A stretch of 64,000 nt of DNA from JAGTVG01 sp963699805 (GCA_963699805.1 CAVOVH010000005.1:124001-188000), one strand, 5' to 3'. Positions 17,730 through 27,705 are shown, counted from the first letter of the stretch. Numbers and translations: made by a program. The notes: generated by a model not told the origin, from the sequence alone.

Positions 17730-19132
17730 ACCGATTTCATCTTCAGTTTCTTTTTCAATTCATCCACGGAAGACCTGAACCGGTTATCCACATCGTATAT
17801 GTCATTGACCGTCTGTACAGCATGGATCACGGTGCTGTGATCCCTCCCGCCAAAATGATAGCCAATTGACTTCAGGGAATGATTGGTATATTCTTTTGAA
17901 AAATACATGGCCAGTTGCCGGGCAATCACAACTTCCTTCTTCCGGGTTTTATCCTTGAGGTCTTCGGTCTTTAAATGAAAATATTCAGCTACGGTCTTCT
18001 GTATATAATCAATGCTTACTTCCGTATCGATATCATGAATAATGGTTTTTAAGGTTTGTTTGGCCAGTTCAAGATCAATATCCTTTTTCATCAGGGATGC
18101 ATGGGCAATCAGTGAAATCAATACACCTTCAAGCTCCCGGATATTGGTATCCACACTGTAAGCCAGGTATTCCAGTACATTTTCCGGGATATTGATCCCA
18201 TCAGCCTGCAATTTTTTCTGGATGATCGCGATCCTGGTCTCGAAATCAGGTTGCTGAAGGTCGGCGGTGAGACCCCATTTAAACCTGGACAATAACCGTT
18301 CCTCCAATCCTTTCAGATCTTTTGGCGGACAATCACTGGTCATGATGATCTGTTTTCCCAACTGATGCAAATGATTGAAGATATGAAAAAAAATTTCCTG
18401 GGTCTTTTCCCTTCCCGAAAGGAATTGTACATCGTCGAGTATCAGGATATCGATCTTATTATAAAAATTCTGAAACTCCTGGATCTTATTGATCTTTACC
18501 GACTCAATAAATTGCTGGGTAAATTTTTCAGCTGGCACATATATCACAGACTTTCCAGAAATATTTTGCATAATATCATTGCCGATAGCCTGGGCAAGAT
18601 GGGTTTTCCCTAACCCCACTCCCCCATAAACCATCAATGGATTGAAGGAAGTTATCCCCGGCCTTTGCGCCACTGCATATCCGGCGGACCGTGCCAGGCG
18701 GTTGCAATCTCCTTCAATGAAAGTATCAAAAGTATAATTCCGGTTCAGCTGAAAATCATATTTGAAAATATCCCGGATATCATTTTCCCGCCCATTGTGA
18801 TCTTCTTGTTTTGTCTTAAGATCAGCTCGTTTCGAGGTCGGAATATTGATCGTGTATGGCTTGGAATCACTGTTGCCCCGGTCGATAATGATGGAATATT
18901 CAAGCTTTCCCTGGTTTCCCAGTTGCTGGTAGATCACGTCTCTCAGGATATTGACATAATGCTCTTCAAGCCACTCATAAAAAAACTGGCTCGGAACCTG
19001 AATGGTCAATACATTATCCTCAAGTTTGAGGGGAATGATTGGGTCAAACCAGGTTTTAAATGCCTGATCCCCAACAACATCCCTGATCCTTTTAAGACAA
19101 TTTCCCCAAACTTCCTGATGATGCAATGACAT
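17726..19132 (-). CDS. dnaA: Chromosomal replication initiator protein DnaA
   Basis: A 468-residue DnaA. Domain I is at residues 1-80 (VWGNCLKRI, FKTWFDPI). A short linker follows, then the AAA+ domain with Walker A GGVGLGKTH at about 170-178 and Walker B ILILDDVQFL, and the C-terminal helix-turn-helix with the DnaA signature around GGRDHSTVIHAV. It unwinds the origin and controls initiation. The upstream gap is AT-rich but lacks a cluster of TTATCCACA boxes, so I do not call an origin here; the one exact box (about 17783) is inside the gene. Confidence 0.97.
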   Translation of the reverse strand: MSLHHQEVWGNCLKRIRDVVGDQAFKTWFDPIIPLKLEDNVLTIQVPSQFFYEWLEEHYVNILRDVIYQQLGNQGKLEYSIIIDRGNSDSKPYTINIPTSKRADLKTKQEDHNGRENDIRDIFKYDFQLNRNYTFDTFIEGDCNRLARSAGYAVAQRPGITSFNPLMVYGGVGLGKTHLAQAIGNDIMQNISGKSVIYVPAEKFTQQFIESVKINKIQEFQNFYNKIDILILDDVQFLSGREKTQEIFFHIFNHLHQLGKQIIMTSDCPPKDLKGLEERLLSRFKWGLTADLQQPDFETRIAIIQKKLQADGINIPENVLEYLAYSVDTNIRELEGVLISLIAHASLMKKDIDLELAKQTLKTIIHDIDTEVSIDYIQKTVAEYFHLKTEDLKDKTRKKEVVIARQLAMYFSKEYTNHSLKSIGYHFGGRDHSTVIHAVQTVNDIYDVDNRFRSSVDELKKKLKMKSV

Positions 19133-19466
19133 TTACACTTTATAATATTGTTATTGATTAGATACCCTATATCCCGGAAAGGACGACAAATTTGATTAAA
19201 AAATCAATAAGAAAAAAAAAGAACCCAATAGAAATTAAGTTCATTTATTGAATATATAAGTTTAATAAATTTTTAGACCAAATTGCAACAATATCCATAA
19301 TAAAAAAGATGATTTTTATCATAACCGCTTTTGACTGTTATCATGAAGGTTCCGGAAATTGAAAAGGTAGTTAGTACTAAATTTTAAAACAGCATTTGAG
19401 TAACTTTGACGCAAATTATCTTCCTTTTAGGGCAAAATTTTTCCCTGATTTACAAATTTAAAAATC
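19133..19466. other. AT-rich divergent spacer between dnaA and mutA
   Basis: There are 334 bases with long A and T runs and no gene that I can support. A TAACTTTG box near the mutA end is a possible promoter element. No repeated DnaA boxes are visible on either strand, although the base composition would suit a melting region. Confidence 0.5.
19401..19408 (+). promoter_or_regulatory. Possible Bacteroidota -7 box for mutA
   Basis: TAACTTTG fits the TAnnTTTG -7 consensus of Bacteroidota and lies 58 bases before the mutA ATG. No clear TTTG -33 element stands 19-21 bases upstream, so the call is weak. Confidence 0.35.
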
Positions 19467-21347
19467 ATGAGCAAACCTGCAGCGTCCGATGTTTTATTTT
19501 CCGAATTCGAGAAAAAATCAAAGAAGGATTGGATCGATATTGCCAATGAAGATTTAAAAGGAGCCGATTTTACAAAAAAATTGGTCTGGAATACTCTGGA
19601 GGGATTTCCTCTGGATCCTTTTTATACCATTGAAGACACCAGGGACCTTGCCTATTTTAAAAATTATCATAATATGCTGCCTGTTCTTTCCCATAATCCG
19701 GGCAGTCCTAGATCATGGCATTATATGGAAAGGATTTCAGCCAACCATGAAAAAAAAGCCAATTCCATTGCACATGAAGCCCTGCACCTGGGAGCCGATG
19801 GCATTCAATTCTATTTGCCGGACCATAAAAAAATTAATCTTGTCAATTTGATCTACCAACTTTCCCCCAATGAGAATCCGATGAAATTCCACTTAACCTA
19901 TGCACCTGAAAGGCTGGTGGAAGAATATATCAACTACTGTAGCATGCGTCAGGATATTCCGTTGGAAGATATTTCCGGAGGCATCTCCTGTGATATCATC
20001 AGCAATTATTCCCTGACAGGTAACCTGGATGAAGCGGGATTTGACTCATTGGCAGAATGTGTTCGTCATTCAGAAAAGATGCCTCATTTTAAAGTGCTGA
20101 CAATCAACGGAAACCAGTTTCTTAATGCGGGATCGGATGCAGCGCACGAAATTGCTTTCAGCCTGAATATCATGGTTGAATATATTGATCGCCTTGCTGA
20201 AAAAAGCATTTCCTTACGTCAGATAATCAAAAACCTGAACTTTTCAGTGGCTACCGGCACGAATTATTTTATGGAAATTGCCAAGCTGAAAGCCCTCCGA
20301 ATATTATATCACTATGTCCTGAGCGCTTTTGAGACCCACCTGCCTTCTGCGGACGACCTCCTGATACATTGCGACACATCCTTATGGACCAAGACCCTCT
20401 ATGATCCTCATGTAAACATGCTGAGAAATACCACAGAAGCCATGGCCGCCATCCTGGGAGGAGCCAGTTCCCTGACCATCAGTCCCTTTGACACTGTATT
20501 TAGTAAAATAAATGATTTTTCCCGCAGAATATCCAGGAACATTTCTAATCTGCTTAAAGAAGAATCCTATTTTGATAAGGTCATCGATCCCTCTGCCGGC
20601 TCCTATTATCTGGAAACACTGATTGACAAACTGATTGAGAGAAGCCTGGATATTTTCAAAGAGATTGAATCAGAAGGCGGTTTTGTAAAGGCTTTTGAAA
20701 AAGGGTTGATCCAGCGTAAAATTTCTGTACTGAGGAATAAAAAGTTTGAGCTGGCCTCAAACCGAAAGATGGTTATTGTAGGCACCAACCAATATGCAAA
20801 CCCGGATGAGAAAATCAACCCTGGGGAGCTGGAGTGGAAGGATCTGGATCTTTCAGAATCCAGTCACCATCTGATCCCCGCGAGGGCATCCTATCATTTT
20901 GAAAGACTCCGCCTGAATACAGATCAGTATGTCTGGAAAAATGGAGAAAATAAAAGACCCAAAGTTTTTCTCTCCCTCATAGGAGATCAAAAGGTCATGC
21001 GTAAAGCAAGAGCAAATTTTGCTCAGGGATTCTTTGGCTGTACCGGTTTCAGGGTGACGGAGAGCAGTCCATCCTCCTCCCTCTTCAAATCGGTTCAGAA
21101 AGCCATCGAAAGTAATGCTGACATTGTGGTCATGTGTGGAAGTGATGAAGATTATATAGAAAACGGTGTAGATTTTGCCAAGGCTTTCAAGGCCAACCAT
21201 CATGGGCTCCTGGTAGTAGCGGGTAATCCGGCTGAAGTAAAGGATGCCCTTCTATCCGCAGGAGTGGATGAATTCATCCACATCAAAACAAATGTGATTG
21301 ATGTGTTGCATCAATTTCAAGTTAAACTGAAAATCTTACAGGCCTAA
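19467..21347 (+). CDS. mutA: Methylmalonyl-CoA mutase small subunit
   Basis: A 626-residue non-catalytic subunit of the B12-dependent mutase that interconverts methylmalonyl-CoA and succinyl-CoA in propionate metabolism. It has the TIM-barrel-like region (for example NYFMEIAKLKALRILYHY, TTEAMAAILGGASSLTISPFD, DPSAGSYYLE) and a C-terminal Rossmann-like domain. It lacks the DxHxxG cobalamin motif, as expected for the small subunit. It is followed after 11 bases by the large-subunit gene and then meaB. The frame is intact throughout, in contrast to its partner. Confidence 0.94.
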   Translation: MSKPAASDVLFSEFEKKSKKDWIDIANEDLKGADFTKKLVWNTLEGFPLDPFYTIEDTRDLAYFKNYHNMLPVLSHNPGSPRSWHYMERISANHEKKANSIAHEALHLGADGIQFYLPDHKKINLVNLIYQLSPNENPMKFHLTYAPERLVEEYINYCSMRQDIPLEDISGGISCDIISNYSLTGNLDEAGFDSLAECVRHSEKMPHFKVLTINGNQFLNAGSDAAHEIAFSLNIMVEYIDRLAEKSISLRQIIKNLNFSVATGTNYFMEIAKLKALRILYHYVLSAFETHLPSADDLLIHCDTSLWTKTLYDPHVNMLRNTTEAMAAILGGASSLTISPFDTVFSKINDFSRRISRNISNLLKEESYFDKVIDPSAGSYYLETLIDKLIERSLDIFKEIESEGGFVKAFEKGLIQRKISVLRNKKFELASNRKMVIVGTNQYANPDEKINPGELEWKDLDLSESSHHLIPARASYHFERLRLNTDQYVWKNGENKRPKVFLSLIGDQKVMRKARANFAQGFFGCTGFRVTESSPSSSLFKSVQKAIESNADIVVMCGSDEDYIENGVDFAKAFKANHHGLLVVAGNPAEVKDALLSAGVDEFIHIKTNVIDVLHQFQVKLKILQA

Positions 21348-21358
21348 ATAAAAGGAAT

Positions 21359-23515
21359 ATGAGACCTAAATTTGACCAATTAAACAGGGATCATTTAATA
21401 AAAACTGGTTCGGGAAGAGAAAAATCCGGACAAATATTCAGCTCCTGGGATACTCACGAAAAAATTCCCGTCAAACCTGATTTTACTCATGAAGATTTAA
21501 ACAAGGCTGAGCATCTTCACTTCATCGCAGGTACTCCACCCTATATACGCGGGCCTTATTCAACCATGTATGTGACCCGGCCATGGACCGTACGCCAGTA
21601 TGCAGGATTCTCAACCGCTGAAGAATCCAATGCCTTTTACCGAAGAAATCTGGCAGCTGGACAAAAAGGATTATCCATCGCTTTTGACCTGGCTACCCAC
21701 GGGGTTATGATTCTGATCATCCCCGCGTTGAAGGGGATGTAGGTAAGGCAGGGGTGGCCATCGATTCCATCCTTGATATGAAAATACTCTTCGATCAAAT
21801 CCCGCTTGGATCAGATGTCTGTATCCATGACGATGAATGGAGCAGTGATCCCCATCATGGCTTTTTATATTGTTGCTGCGGAAGAACAGGGAGTGAAGCC
21901 AGAACAACTTAGTGGAACGATTCAAAATGATATTCTGAAGGAATTTATGGTCGGAATACTTATATCTATCCTCCTGCCCCCTCTATGAAGATCATTGCAG
22001 ATATTTTCGAATATACCTCGAAAAAGATGCCCAAGCTTCAATTCCATCAGTATCAGTGGATACCATATGCAGGAGGCTGGCGCCACTGCTGATATTGAAC
22101 TGGCTTATACCCTGGCTGACGGACTGGAATACCTCAGGACCGGTATCACAGCAGGTATTGATATTGATAAATTTGCACCCCGGTTTTCATTTTTCTGGGC
22201 TATAGGAATGAATCATTTTATGGAAATTGCCAAATTGCGGGCAGGCCGATTGTTATGGGCTAAAATTGTTAAACAATTCAATCCGAAAATCCGAAATCCA
22301 TGTCATTGCGGACACATTGCCAGACATCGGGATGGAGTCTCACAGAACAGGATCCGTTTAACAATGTTGCCCGAACCTGTATTGAAGCCATGGCAGCAGC
22401 ATTAGGTCATACACAGTCCCTGCACACCAATGCACTGGATGAGGCCATTGCCCTGCCCACAGATTTTTCGGCAAGGATTGCCAGGAATACCCAGCTTTAT
22501 CTACAGGATGAAACGGAAATAGTGCCGGTCGGTCGATCCATGGGCTGGTTCCTATTATGTGGAATACCTGACCATGGAATTGGCAAATAAAGCCTGGGAA
22601 CACATTCAGGAAATCGAAGAACTGGGTGGAATGGCAAAAGCCATTGAAACAGGGATCCCAAAAATGCGTATTGAGGAGGCAGCTGCCAGGAAACAAGCCA
22701 GGATTGATGCCGGCAAAGACCACATTATTGGGGTAAACAAGTATCAGAACAGGGATAAATTGGAACTTGATTTGCTCGAAGTGGATAATACTTCCGTTCG
22801 GCAGGCTCAGATCGAACGTCTGGCAAAATTAATAGATGAAAGAAATGAGGATGCGGTCAGTCGACCCTTGAGGCCATTACCACCTGTGCCGAAACAGGTG
22901 AAGGAAATTTACTGGAAATAGCCATCGATGCAGCCAGGACAAGAGCTTCTCTTGGGGAGATTTCGATGGCCATGGAAAAAGTATTTGGACGACACAAAGC
23001 CACCATAAGATCGATCTCGGGTATCTATTCATCGGAGGCCGCAGATGACGATCACTTCAGAAAGGCTAAAAAACTGGCTGATGAATTTGCGGAACTGGAA
23101 GGAAGAAGACCCCGAATCATGGTTGCTAAAATGGGACAGGATGGTCACGATCGCGGGGCAAAGGTAATTTCCACGAGTTTTGCCGACCTGGGATTCGATG
23201 TGGATATCGGTCCACTCTTCCAGACTCCCTCGGAAGTGGCTCAACAGGCAGCTGAAAATGATGTGGATGTCGTTGGGGCATCCAGCCTGGCTGCAGGACA
23301 TAAAACGCTGGTTCCCCAACTTGTGGAAGAACTTGAAAAAAATGGGCCGGGATGACATTATGGTCGTGGCTGGAGGAGTTATCCCTGCCAGGGATTATGA
23401 CTATCTATTTGAACATGGTGTAGCCGGGATTTTTGGCCCGGGAACGGTCATTTCGAAAGCGGCGAAAGAAATCCTGTTGAAACTGTTGGGAGAAATTGAA
23501 GAAATCAATGATTAA
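21359..23515 (+). pseudogene. mutB: Methylmalonyl-CoA mutase large subunit with eight alternating single-base indels
   Basis: Read with frame changes, this is a complete catalytic subunit of 719 codons: substrate-binding barrel (GTPPYIRGPYSTMY near residue 60), the NHFMEIAK segment, and the C-terminal B12 domain with DGHDRGAK. As written the frame breaks eight times: a base is missing near 21700, extra at 21808-21809, missing near 21951, extra at 22036, missing in the A run at 22286-22289, extra at 22522, missing near 22864 and extra in the A run at 23336-23342. Deletions and insertions alternate exactly, so the total length stays a multiple of three. Every segment keeps family-like protein sequence in its own frame, so long-term decay is unlikely and consensus error is the first suspicion. 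Confidence 0.9.
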
Positions 23516-23530
23516 ATTTTGCCTTTTTGT

Positions 23531-23613
23531 GGTCTGACTACGGGCCATGGTCTGACGAACCCCCTTCGTCTGACCAACCTCCTTCGTCTGACGAGGCGCC
23601 TTGGTTTGACCAC
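23531..23613. repeat. 18-bp tandem repeat, about 4.6 copies, between mutB and meaB
   Basis: Four full 18-base units begin at 23531, 23549, 23567 and 23585, and a partial fifth ends at 23613. The consensus is about SGTCTGACSAACCYCCTT; the GTCTGAC core is the best kept. The outer ends form an inverted pair, GTGGTC at 23529 and GACCAC at 23608. No reading frame is apparent. A related GTCTGACCA motif occurs in other gaps, notably at 41711. Confidence 0.85.
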
Positions 23614-23692
23614 TAATTTTCTTTTAAATTTCAGGGATATTTTATTCCCTGATCTATTTCAATCCTAAGATTATATTTATTTTTGATCAACC

Positions 23693-24703
23693 ATGTCGTA
23701 TGTACGGAAAAAAAGGCTGTCAGTTGAATCTTATGTGGATGGTGTACTTTCAGGGGATAGGATACTCCTGAGTAAAGCCATTACACTGGTGGAGAGTGCA
23801 CTTACGGAAGATAATGCACTGGCTGAAAAAGTACTGTCAAGAGTAATCCCATATACTGGTAATTCGTACCGGATCGGTATCACGGGTGTTCCGGGTGTCG
23901 GTAAAAGCACGTTTATAGAATCCTTCGGGAAATATGTCACATCCCTGAATAAAAAACTTGCGGTATTGACCATCGATCCCAGTAGTCAGCGATCAAAAGG
24001 AGCCATTCTAGGAGATAAAACGAGAATGGAATCGCTTTCCGTAGATCCGCTGGCATTCATACGACCTTCATCCTCTGGTTCTGCCCTTGGAGGTGTAGCT
24101 CAGAAAACCAGGGAATCCATGTTTTTATGCGAAGCGGCCGGGTATGAAGTGGTGTTCATTGAAACGGTTGGAGTTGGTCAATCAGAAACGGCGGTGAACG
24201 ATATGGTCGATTTTTTCTTGCTGCTCATGCTGGCGGGGGCAGGCGATGAGCTTCAGGGTATCAAAAAAGGAATCATGGAAATGGCAGATACGGTCGTCAT
24301 TACAAAAGCAGATGGCGAAAATATGAAAAAAGCGGAAAGAGCCAGAATCGAATACCAGAATGCCCTTCATCTTTTTCCGCCCAATCCCATGGGATGGTAT
24401 CCCAGGGTGACTACCTGTTCTGCCATCCATCAAACTGGAATCCGGGAAATCTGGGATACCGTAGAGGAACATCATCGGGTATCACTGGATAAAGGTTTTT
24501 TCAACGAAAAAAGGGAAAATCAGAATATTGCCTGGATGCATCATCTGATCATGGAAATACTTACACAAAGATTTTACCGCAAAGATCTGATTCATTCCCT
24601 GATCCCTGAGATTGAAAAACAGGTGGCTTCCGGAAGGATCCTAGCCATCAAGGCTGCCCGTGATTTACTCCAGGCGTATGATCGTTCTGAAAAAAGTAAA
24701 TAG
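23693..24703 (+). CDS. meaB: MeaB, GTPase chaperone of methylmalonyl-CoA mutase
   Basis: A 336-residue G3E GTPase that protects and reloads the B12 cofactor of methylmalonyl-CoA mutase. Walker A GVPGVGKST is at residues 65-73. Family motifs TIDPSSQRSKGAILGDKTRM and FIETVGVGQSE follow, then the base-recognition segment VITKADG, and the C-terminal dimerisation region. It follows mutA and mutB on the same strand, separated from mutB by the 18-bp tandem repeat, and matches them in function. Confidence 0.95.
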   Translation: MSYVRKKRLSVESYVDGVLSGDRILLSKAITLVESALTEDNALAEKVLSRVIPYTGNSYRIGITGVPGVGKSTFIESFGKYVTSLNKKLAVLTIDPSSQRSKGAILGDKTRMESLSVDPLAFIRPSSSGSALGGVAQKTRESMFLCEAAGYEVVFIETVGVGQSETAVNDMVDFFLLLMLAGAGDELQGIKKGIMEMADTVVITKADGENMKKAERARIEYQNALHLFPPNPMGWYPRVTTCSAIHQTGIREIWDTVEEHHRVSLDKGFFNEKRENQNIAWMHHLIMEILTQRFYRKDLIHSLIPEIEKQVASGRILAIKAARDLLQAYDRSEKSK

Positions 24704-24747
24704 ATCCCTTCAGGCAGGTCAATCTTTGCCATTGGATAATAAAATTC

Positions 24748-24762
24748 TGACATTCTGTCATT
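24748..24762 (+). promoter_or_regulatory. Palindromic operator candidate upstream of dnaK
   Basis: TGACATTCTGTCA (24748-24760) is a perfect inverted repeat around a TTC centre and is followed by TTA. It is identical, in sequence and in orientation to the gene, to the motif upstream of lon, and lies 88 bases before the dnaK ATG. A shared stress operator is the simplest reading. Confidence 0.6.
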
Positions 24763-24848
24763 AAAAGCTTCCCGATACCTGGTTGGCACAACCCTTGTTG
24801 ATCTATGAGTAACTGAAAATCGAAAGTAAAATATAAAATAAAAATATA

Positions 24849-26783
24849 ATGGGAAAAATAATTGGCATTGACTTAGGAACAACAAACTCATGCGTTGCGG
24901 TAATGGAGGGTAACGAGCCAGTGGTTATTCCAAATAGTGAAGGAAGAAGAACCACACCTTCTATTGTTGCATTTCTTGACGATGGAAAAGGCGAAAGAAA
25001 AGTAGGAGATCCTGCTAAAAGGCAGGCCATCACAAATCCTAGAAATACCGTTTACTCTGTAAAACGTTTCATGGGTAAGAAATATTCAGAAGTGGCTGAA
25101 GAACGTAAAAATGTAACTTATACACTTGAAAAGGGGAATAATGATACCGTAAGAATGCGGATCGGGGATCGCTTGTATACCCCCCAGGAAATCTCGGCCA
25201 TGGTGCTTCAGAAAATGAAAAGTACAGCCGAGGATTATCTGGGAACTACCGTAACTGAAGCGGTAATCACAGTTCCTGCGTATTTTAATGATGCGGAAAG
25301 GCAGGCTACCAAAGAAGCTGGTCAGATCGCCGGTTTGAATGTAAAAAGAATTATCAATGAGCCAACGGCAGCATCGCTGGCTTACGGGCTGGATAAAAAG
25401 AACAAAGACATTAAAATAGCTGTTTTCGACCTGGGAGGAGGAACGTTTGATATCTCTATCCTTGAACTTGGAGATGGTGTCTTCGAAGTAAAATCAACCA
25501 ATGGTGATGTCCATTTAGGTGGTGATGATTTTGATTCAGCGGTGATAGATTGGCTCGCAGAAGAATTTAAGAAGGATGAAGGTGTTGATCTCAGAAAAGA
25601 TCCAATGGCCTTGCAAAGATTGAAAGAAGCGTCAGAAAAAGCCAAAATAGAATTGTCAAGTTCTACCAGCACTGAAATCAATCTGCCCTATATTATGCCG
25701 GTGGATGGCATTCCCAAACACCTGGTCAGAACCTTATCACGGGCGAAATTTGAACAATTGACAGATCATCTCTTTCAACGGACCATCGGACCATGCAAGA
25801 AAGCGATGCAAGATGCTGCAATGAGCCCTTCGGACATTGATGAAGTAATTCTGGTGGGAGGTTCCACAAGGATCCCAAAAGTTCAGCAGATCGTTGAAGA
25901 TCTGTTCGGCAAAAAACCTTCCAAGGGTGTAAATCCTGATGAAGTAGTGGCCGTTGGTGCTGCTATCCAGGGAGGTGTATTAACCGGGGAGGTGAAAGAT
26001 GTTCTTTTACTGGACGTAACACCGCTTTCGCTGGGTATTGAAACGCTCGGGGGTGTATTCACCAAACTGATCGAATCAAATACAACCATCCCGTCCAAAA
26101 AATCTGAAATTTTCTCAACTGCGGCGGATAATCAACCATCTGTTGAGATACACGTATTGCAGGGCGAAAGATCCCTGGCCAGGGACAACCGGACCATCGG
26201 CCGTTTCCATCTTGACGGGATTCCGCCAGCACCAAGGGGCGTCCCTCAAATTGAAGTTGCGTTCGATATTGATGCGAATGGTATCCTGAATGTTTCGGCA
26301 AAGGACAAGGGAACGAACAAGGAACAGAAAATCAGGATTGAGGCATCCTCCGGATTGACTGATCAGGAAATTGAAAAAATGAAGAATGAAGCGAAGGCCA
26401 ATGCAGAAACGGATAAAAAAGAACGTGAAAAAATAGATAAGATCAATGCGGCCGACTCACTGATCTTCCAGACTGAAAAGCAGTTGAAGGAATATGGGGA
26501 TAAATTATCCGATAATAATAAATCTGCCATCCAATCATCACTGGAAAAACTGAAAGAGGCCCATAAATCACAGGATGTGAACGCAATTGAAAGTGCAATG
26601 AATGATTTGAATTCTGCTTGGCAAAATGCTTCACAGGAAATGTATGCTGCTTCCGGTGCACAGAATGCAGATGCTACTGGTGGGTCGCAACAGGAGAATG
26701 CCGGTAGTACCGGAGGAACCAGTGATTCAGGTGATGTATCGGATGTGGAATATGAAGAAGTAGACGAGAATAAAAAGAAATAA
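24849..26783 (+). CDS. dnaK: Chaperone DnaK (Hsp70)
   Basis: A 644-residue Hsp70. It starts with the ATPase signature IGIDLGTTNSCVAVMEG, has the phosphate loops FDLGGGTFD and LVGGSTRIP, and a substrate-binding domain with LLLDVTPLSLGIETLGGV and the linker just before. The C-terminal lid ends in an acidic tail with EEVDE. It refolds proteins with DnaJ and GrpE, neither of which is in the window. A strong hairpin terminator follows. A palindrome shared with lon lies upstream. Confidence 0.98.
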   Translation: MGKIIGIDLGTTNSCVAVMEGNEPVVIPNSEGRRTTPSIVAFLDDGKGERKVGDPAKRQAITNPRNTVYSVKRFMGKKYSEVAEERKNVTYTLEKGNNDTVRMRIGDRLYTPQEISAMVLQKMKSTAEDYLGTTVTEAVITVPAYFNDAERQATKEAGQIAGLNVKRIINEPTAASLAYGLDKKNKDIKIAVFDLGGGTFDISILELGDGVFEVKSTNGDVHLGGDDFDSAVIDWLAEEFKKDEGVDLRKDPMALQRLKEASEKAKIELSSSTSTEINLPYIMPVDGIPKHLVRTLSRAKFEQLTDHLFQRTIGPCKKAMQDAAMSPSDIDEVILVGGSTRIPKVQQIVEDLFGKKPSKGVNPDEVVAVGAAIQGGVLTGEVKDVLLLDVTPLSLGIETLGGVFTKLIESNTTIPSKKSEIFSTAADNQPSVEIHVLQGERSLARDNRTIGRFHLDGIPPAPRGVPQIEVAFDIDANGILNVSAKDKGTNKEQKIRIEASSGLTDQEIEKMKNEAKANAETDKKEREKIDKINAADSLIFQTEKQLKEYGDKLSDNNKSAIQSSLEKLKEAHKSQDVNAIESAMNDLNSAWQNASQEMYAASGAQNADATGGSQQENAGSTGGTSDSGDVSDVEYEEVDENKKK

Positions 26784-26806
26784 TTTTATTGGGATGATGC
26801 ATGCAA

Positions 26807-26831
26807 AAACCGCTTTGAGTAAAAGCGGTTT
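26807..26831. terminator. Bidirectional rho-independent terminator after dnaK
   Basis: The stem AAACCGCTTT / AAAGCGGTTT has a GAGTA loop and is followed by a T run on the plus strand; the minus strand also has a T run after the stem. It lies 23 bases after the dnaK stop and runs into the 3' end of the convergent methyltransferase gene. Confidence 0.9.
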
Positions 26832-26833
26832 TT

Positions 26834-27610
26834 TTATTTTTTATGCAGAATGGCAAAGAGGTCAAGTGATTTTTCCGGCTCATCACTTATTAAGTAATCC
26901 TTATATGAAATGGAAAGCACAAGGTCGTCATCATCAGATTTTAAACGGTTACGATTCAGACGATTTAAGATTTCATACGGTATCTTCAATAGAAAAGCCG
27001 GCAAATGTTTTTGTAAATTCAACACATCATATTTCAGGATCTTTTCTACCGATTTTTTATTCAAAGCATAATATTCCATCACTTTTTGATTCCCGGTGAT
27101 CCCTTTCAGATCAACCTCATCAAATATTTTTCCTGCCATATCCCGAAACTCGAAAGCTTCATACTCCCGGATATGCCATGGATTACGTGTAAGCGACATC
27201 CGTTTATTGGGCGTTGTGATATAAGCCATACCTCCTGGTTTCAGGATCCGGTAAATCTCCTGCAGGAAAAACCGATCATCACGAATGTGTTCGATGACCT
27301 GGAAACTCAGGACCACATCAAATGACCGATCTTCCATATCTTTCAAAGGAGGGAAAACAGACTTTAAAAAAAGGTTTTCCCCATATTTTACTTTAAGCTC
27401 GTCGATAACCTGTTGAATTTTATCCAATCCCAGATACCGGTCAACATGTTGTGACAATAGATCAAATCCTCTTCCTTCTCCACACCCCAACTCCAGGAGT
27501 TCTCCCTGTACCCATTCAGATACCACAACATACGGTTTTAATAGCCGTTGATGTATGGGATTGTCTGAAACAATTTTATTCGAGGTGATTTCTGTTTTAT
27601 AAATTGTCAT
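26834..27610 (-). CDS. Class I SAM-dependent methyltransferase (Methyltransf_11-like)
   Basis: A 258-residue protein with the SAM-binding motif LLELGCGEGRGF at about residues 38-49. The acidic end of strand 2 (YLGLDK) and the post-motif segments FDVVLSFQVIEHIRDD and RILKPGGMAYITTPN are typical of small-molecule or lipid/glycan methyltransferases. The substrate is unknown. It is convergent with dnaK and divergent from the GWxTD gene. Confidence 0.85.
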   Translation of the reverse strand: MTIYKTEITSNKIVSDNPIHQRLLKPYVVVSEWVQGELLELGCGEGRGFDLLSQHVDRYLGLDKIQQVIDELKVKYGENLFLKSVFPPLKDMEDRSFDVVLSFQVIEHIRDDRFFLQEIYRILKPGGMAYITTPNKRMSLTRNPWHIREYEAFEFRDMAGKIFDEVDLKGITGNQKVMEYYALNKKSVEKILKYDVLNLQKHLPAFLLKIPYEILNRLNRNRLKSDDDDLVLSISYKDYLISDEPEKSLDLFAILHKK

Positions 27611-27705
27611 GCATGGATTCTAAAAAAGAACTGAATTATAAGTTAATAAATAACAAACTTAGGATATTTACTGATAATTATTCGAATTTGAAAAGATAAT
27701 CAATT

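Noticed and set aside
17783..17791. Exact DnaA box TTATCCACA
   Set aside because: It is a single copy inside the dnaA coding region, and the neighbouring AT-rich spacer lacks further boxes, so it does not mark an origin.
23531..23613. CRISPR array
   Set aside because: The 18-base units are contiguous, without unique spacers, and no cas genes are in the window.
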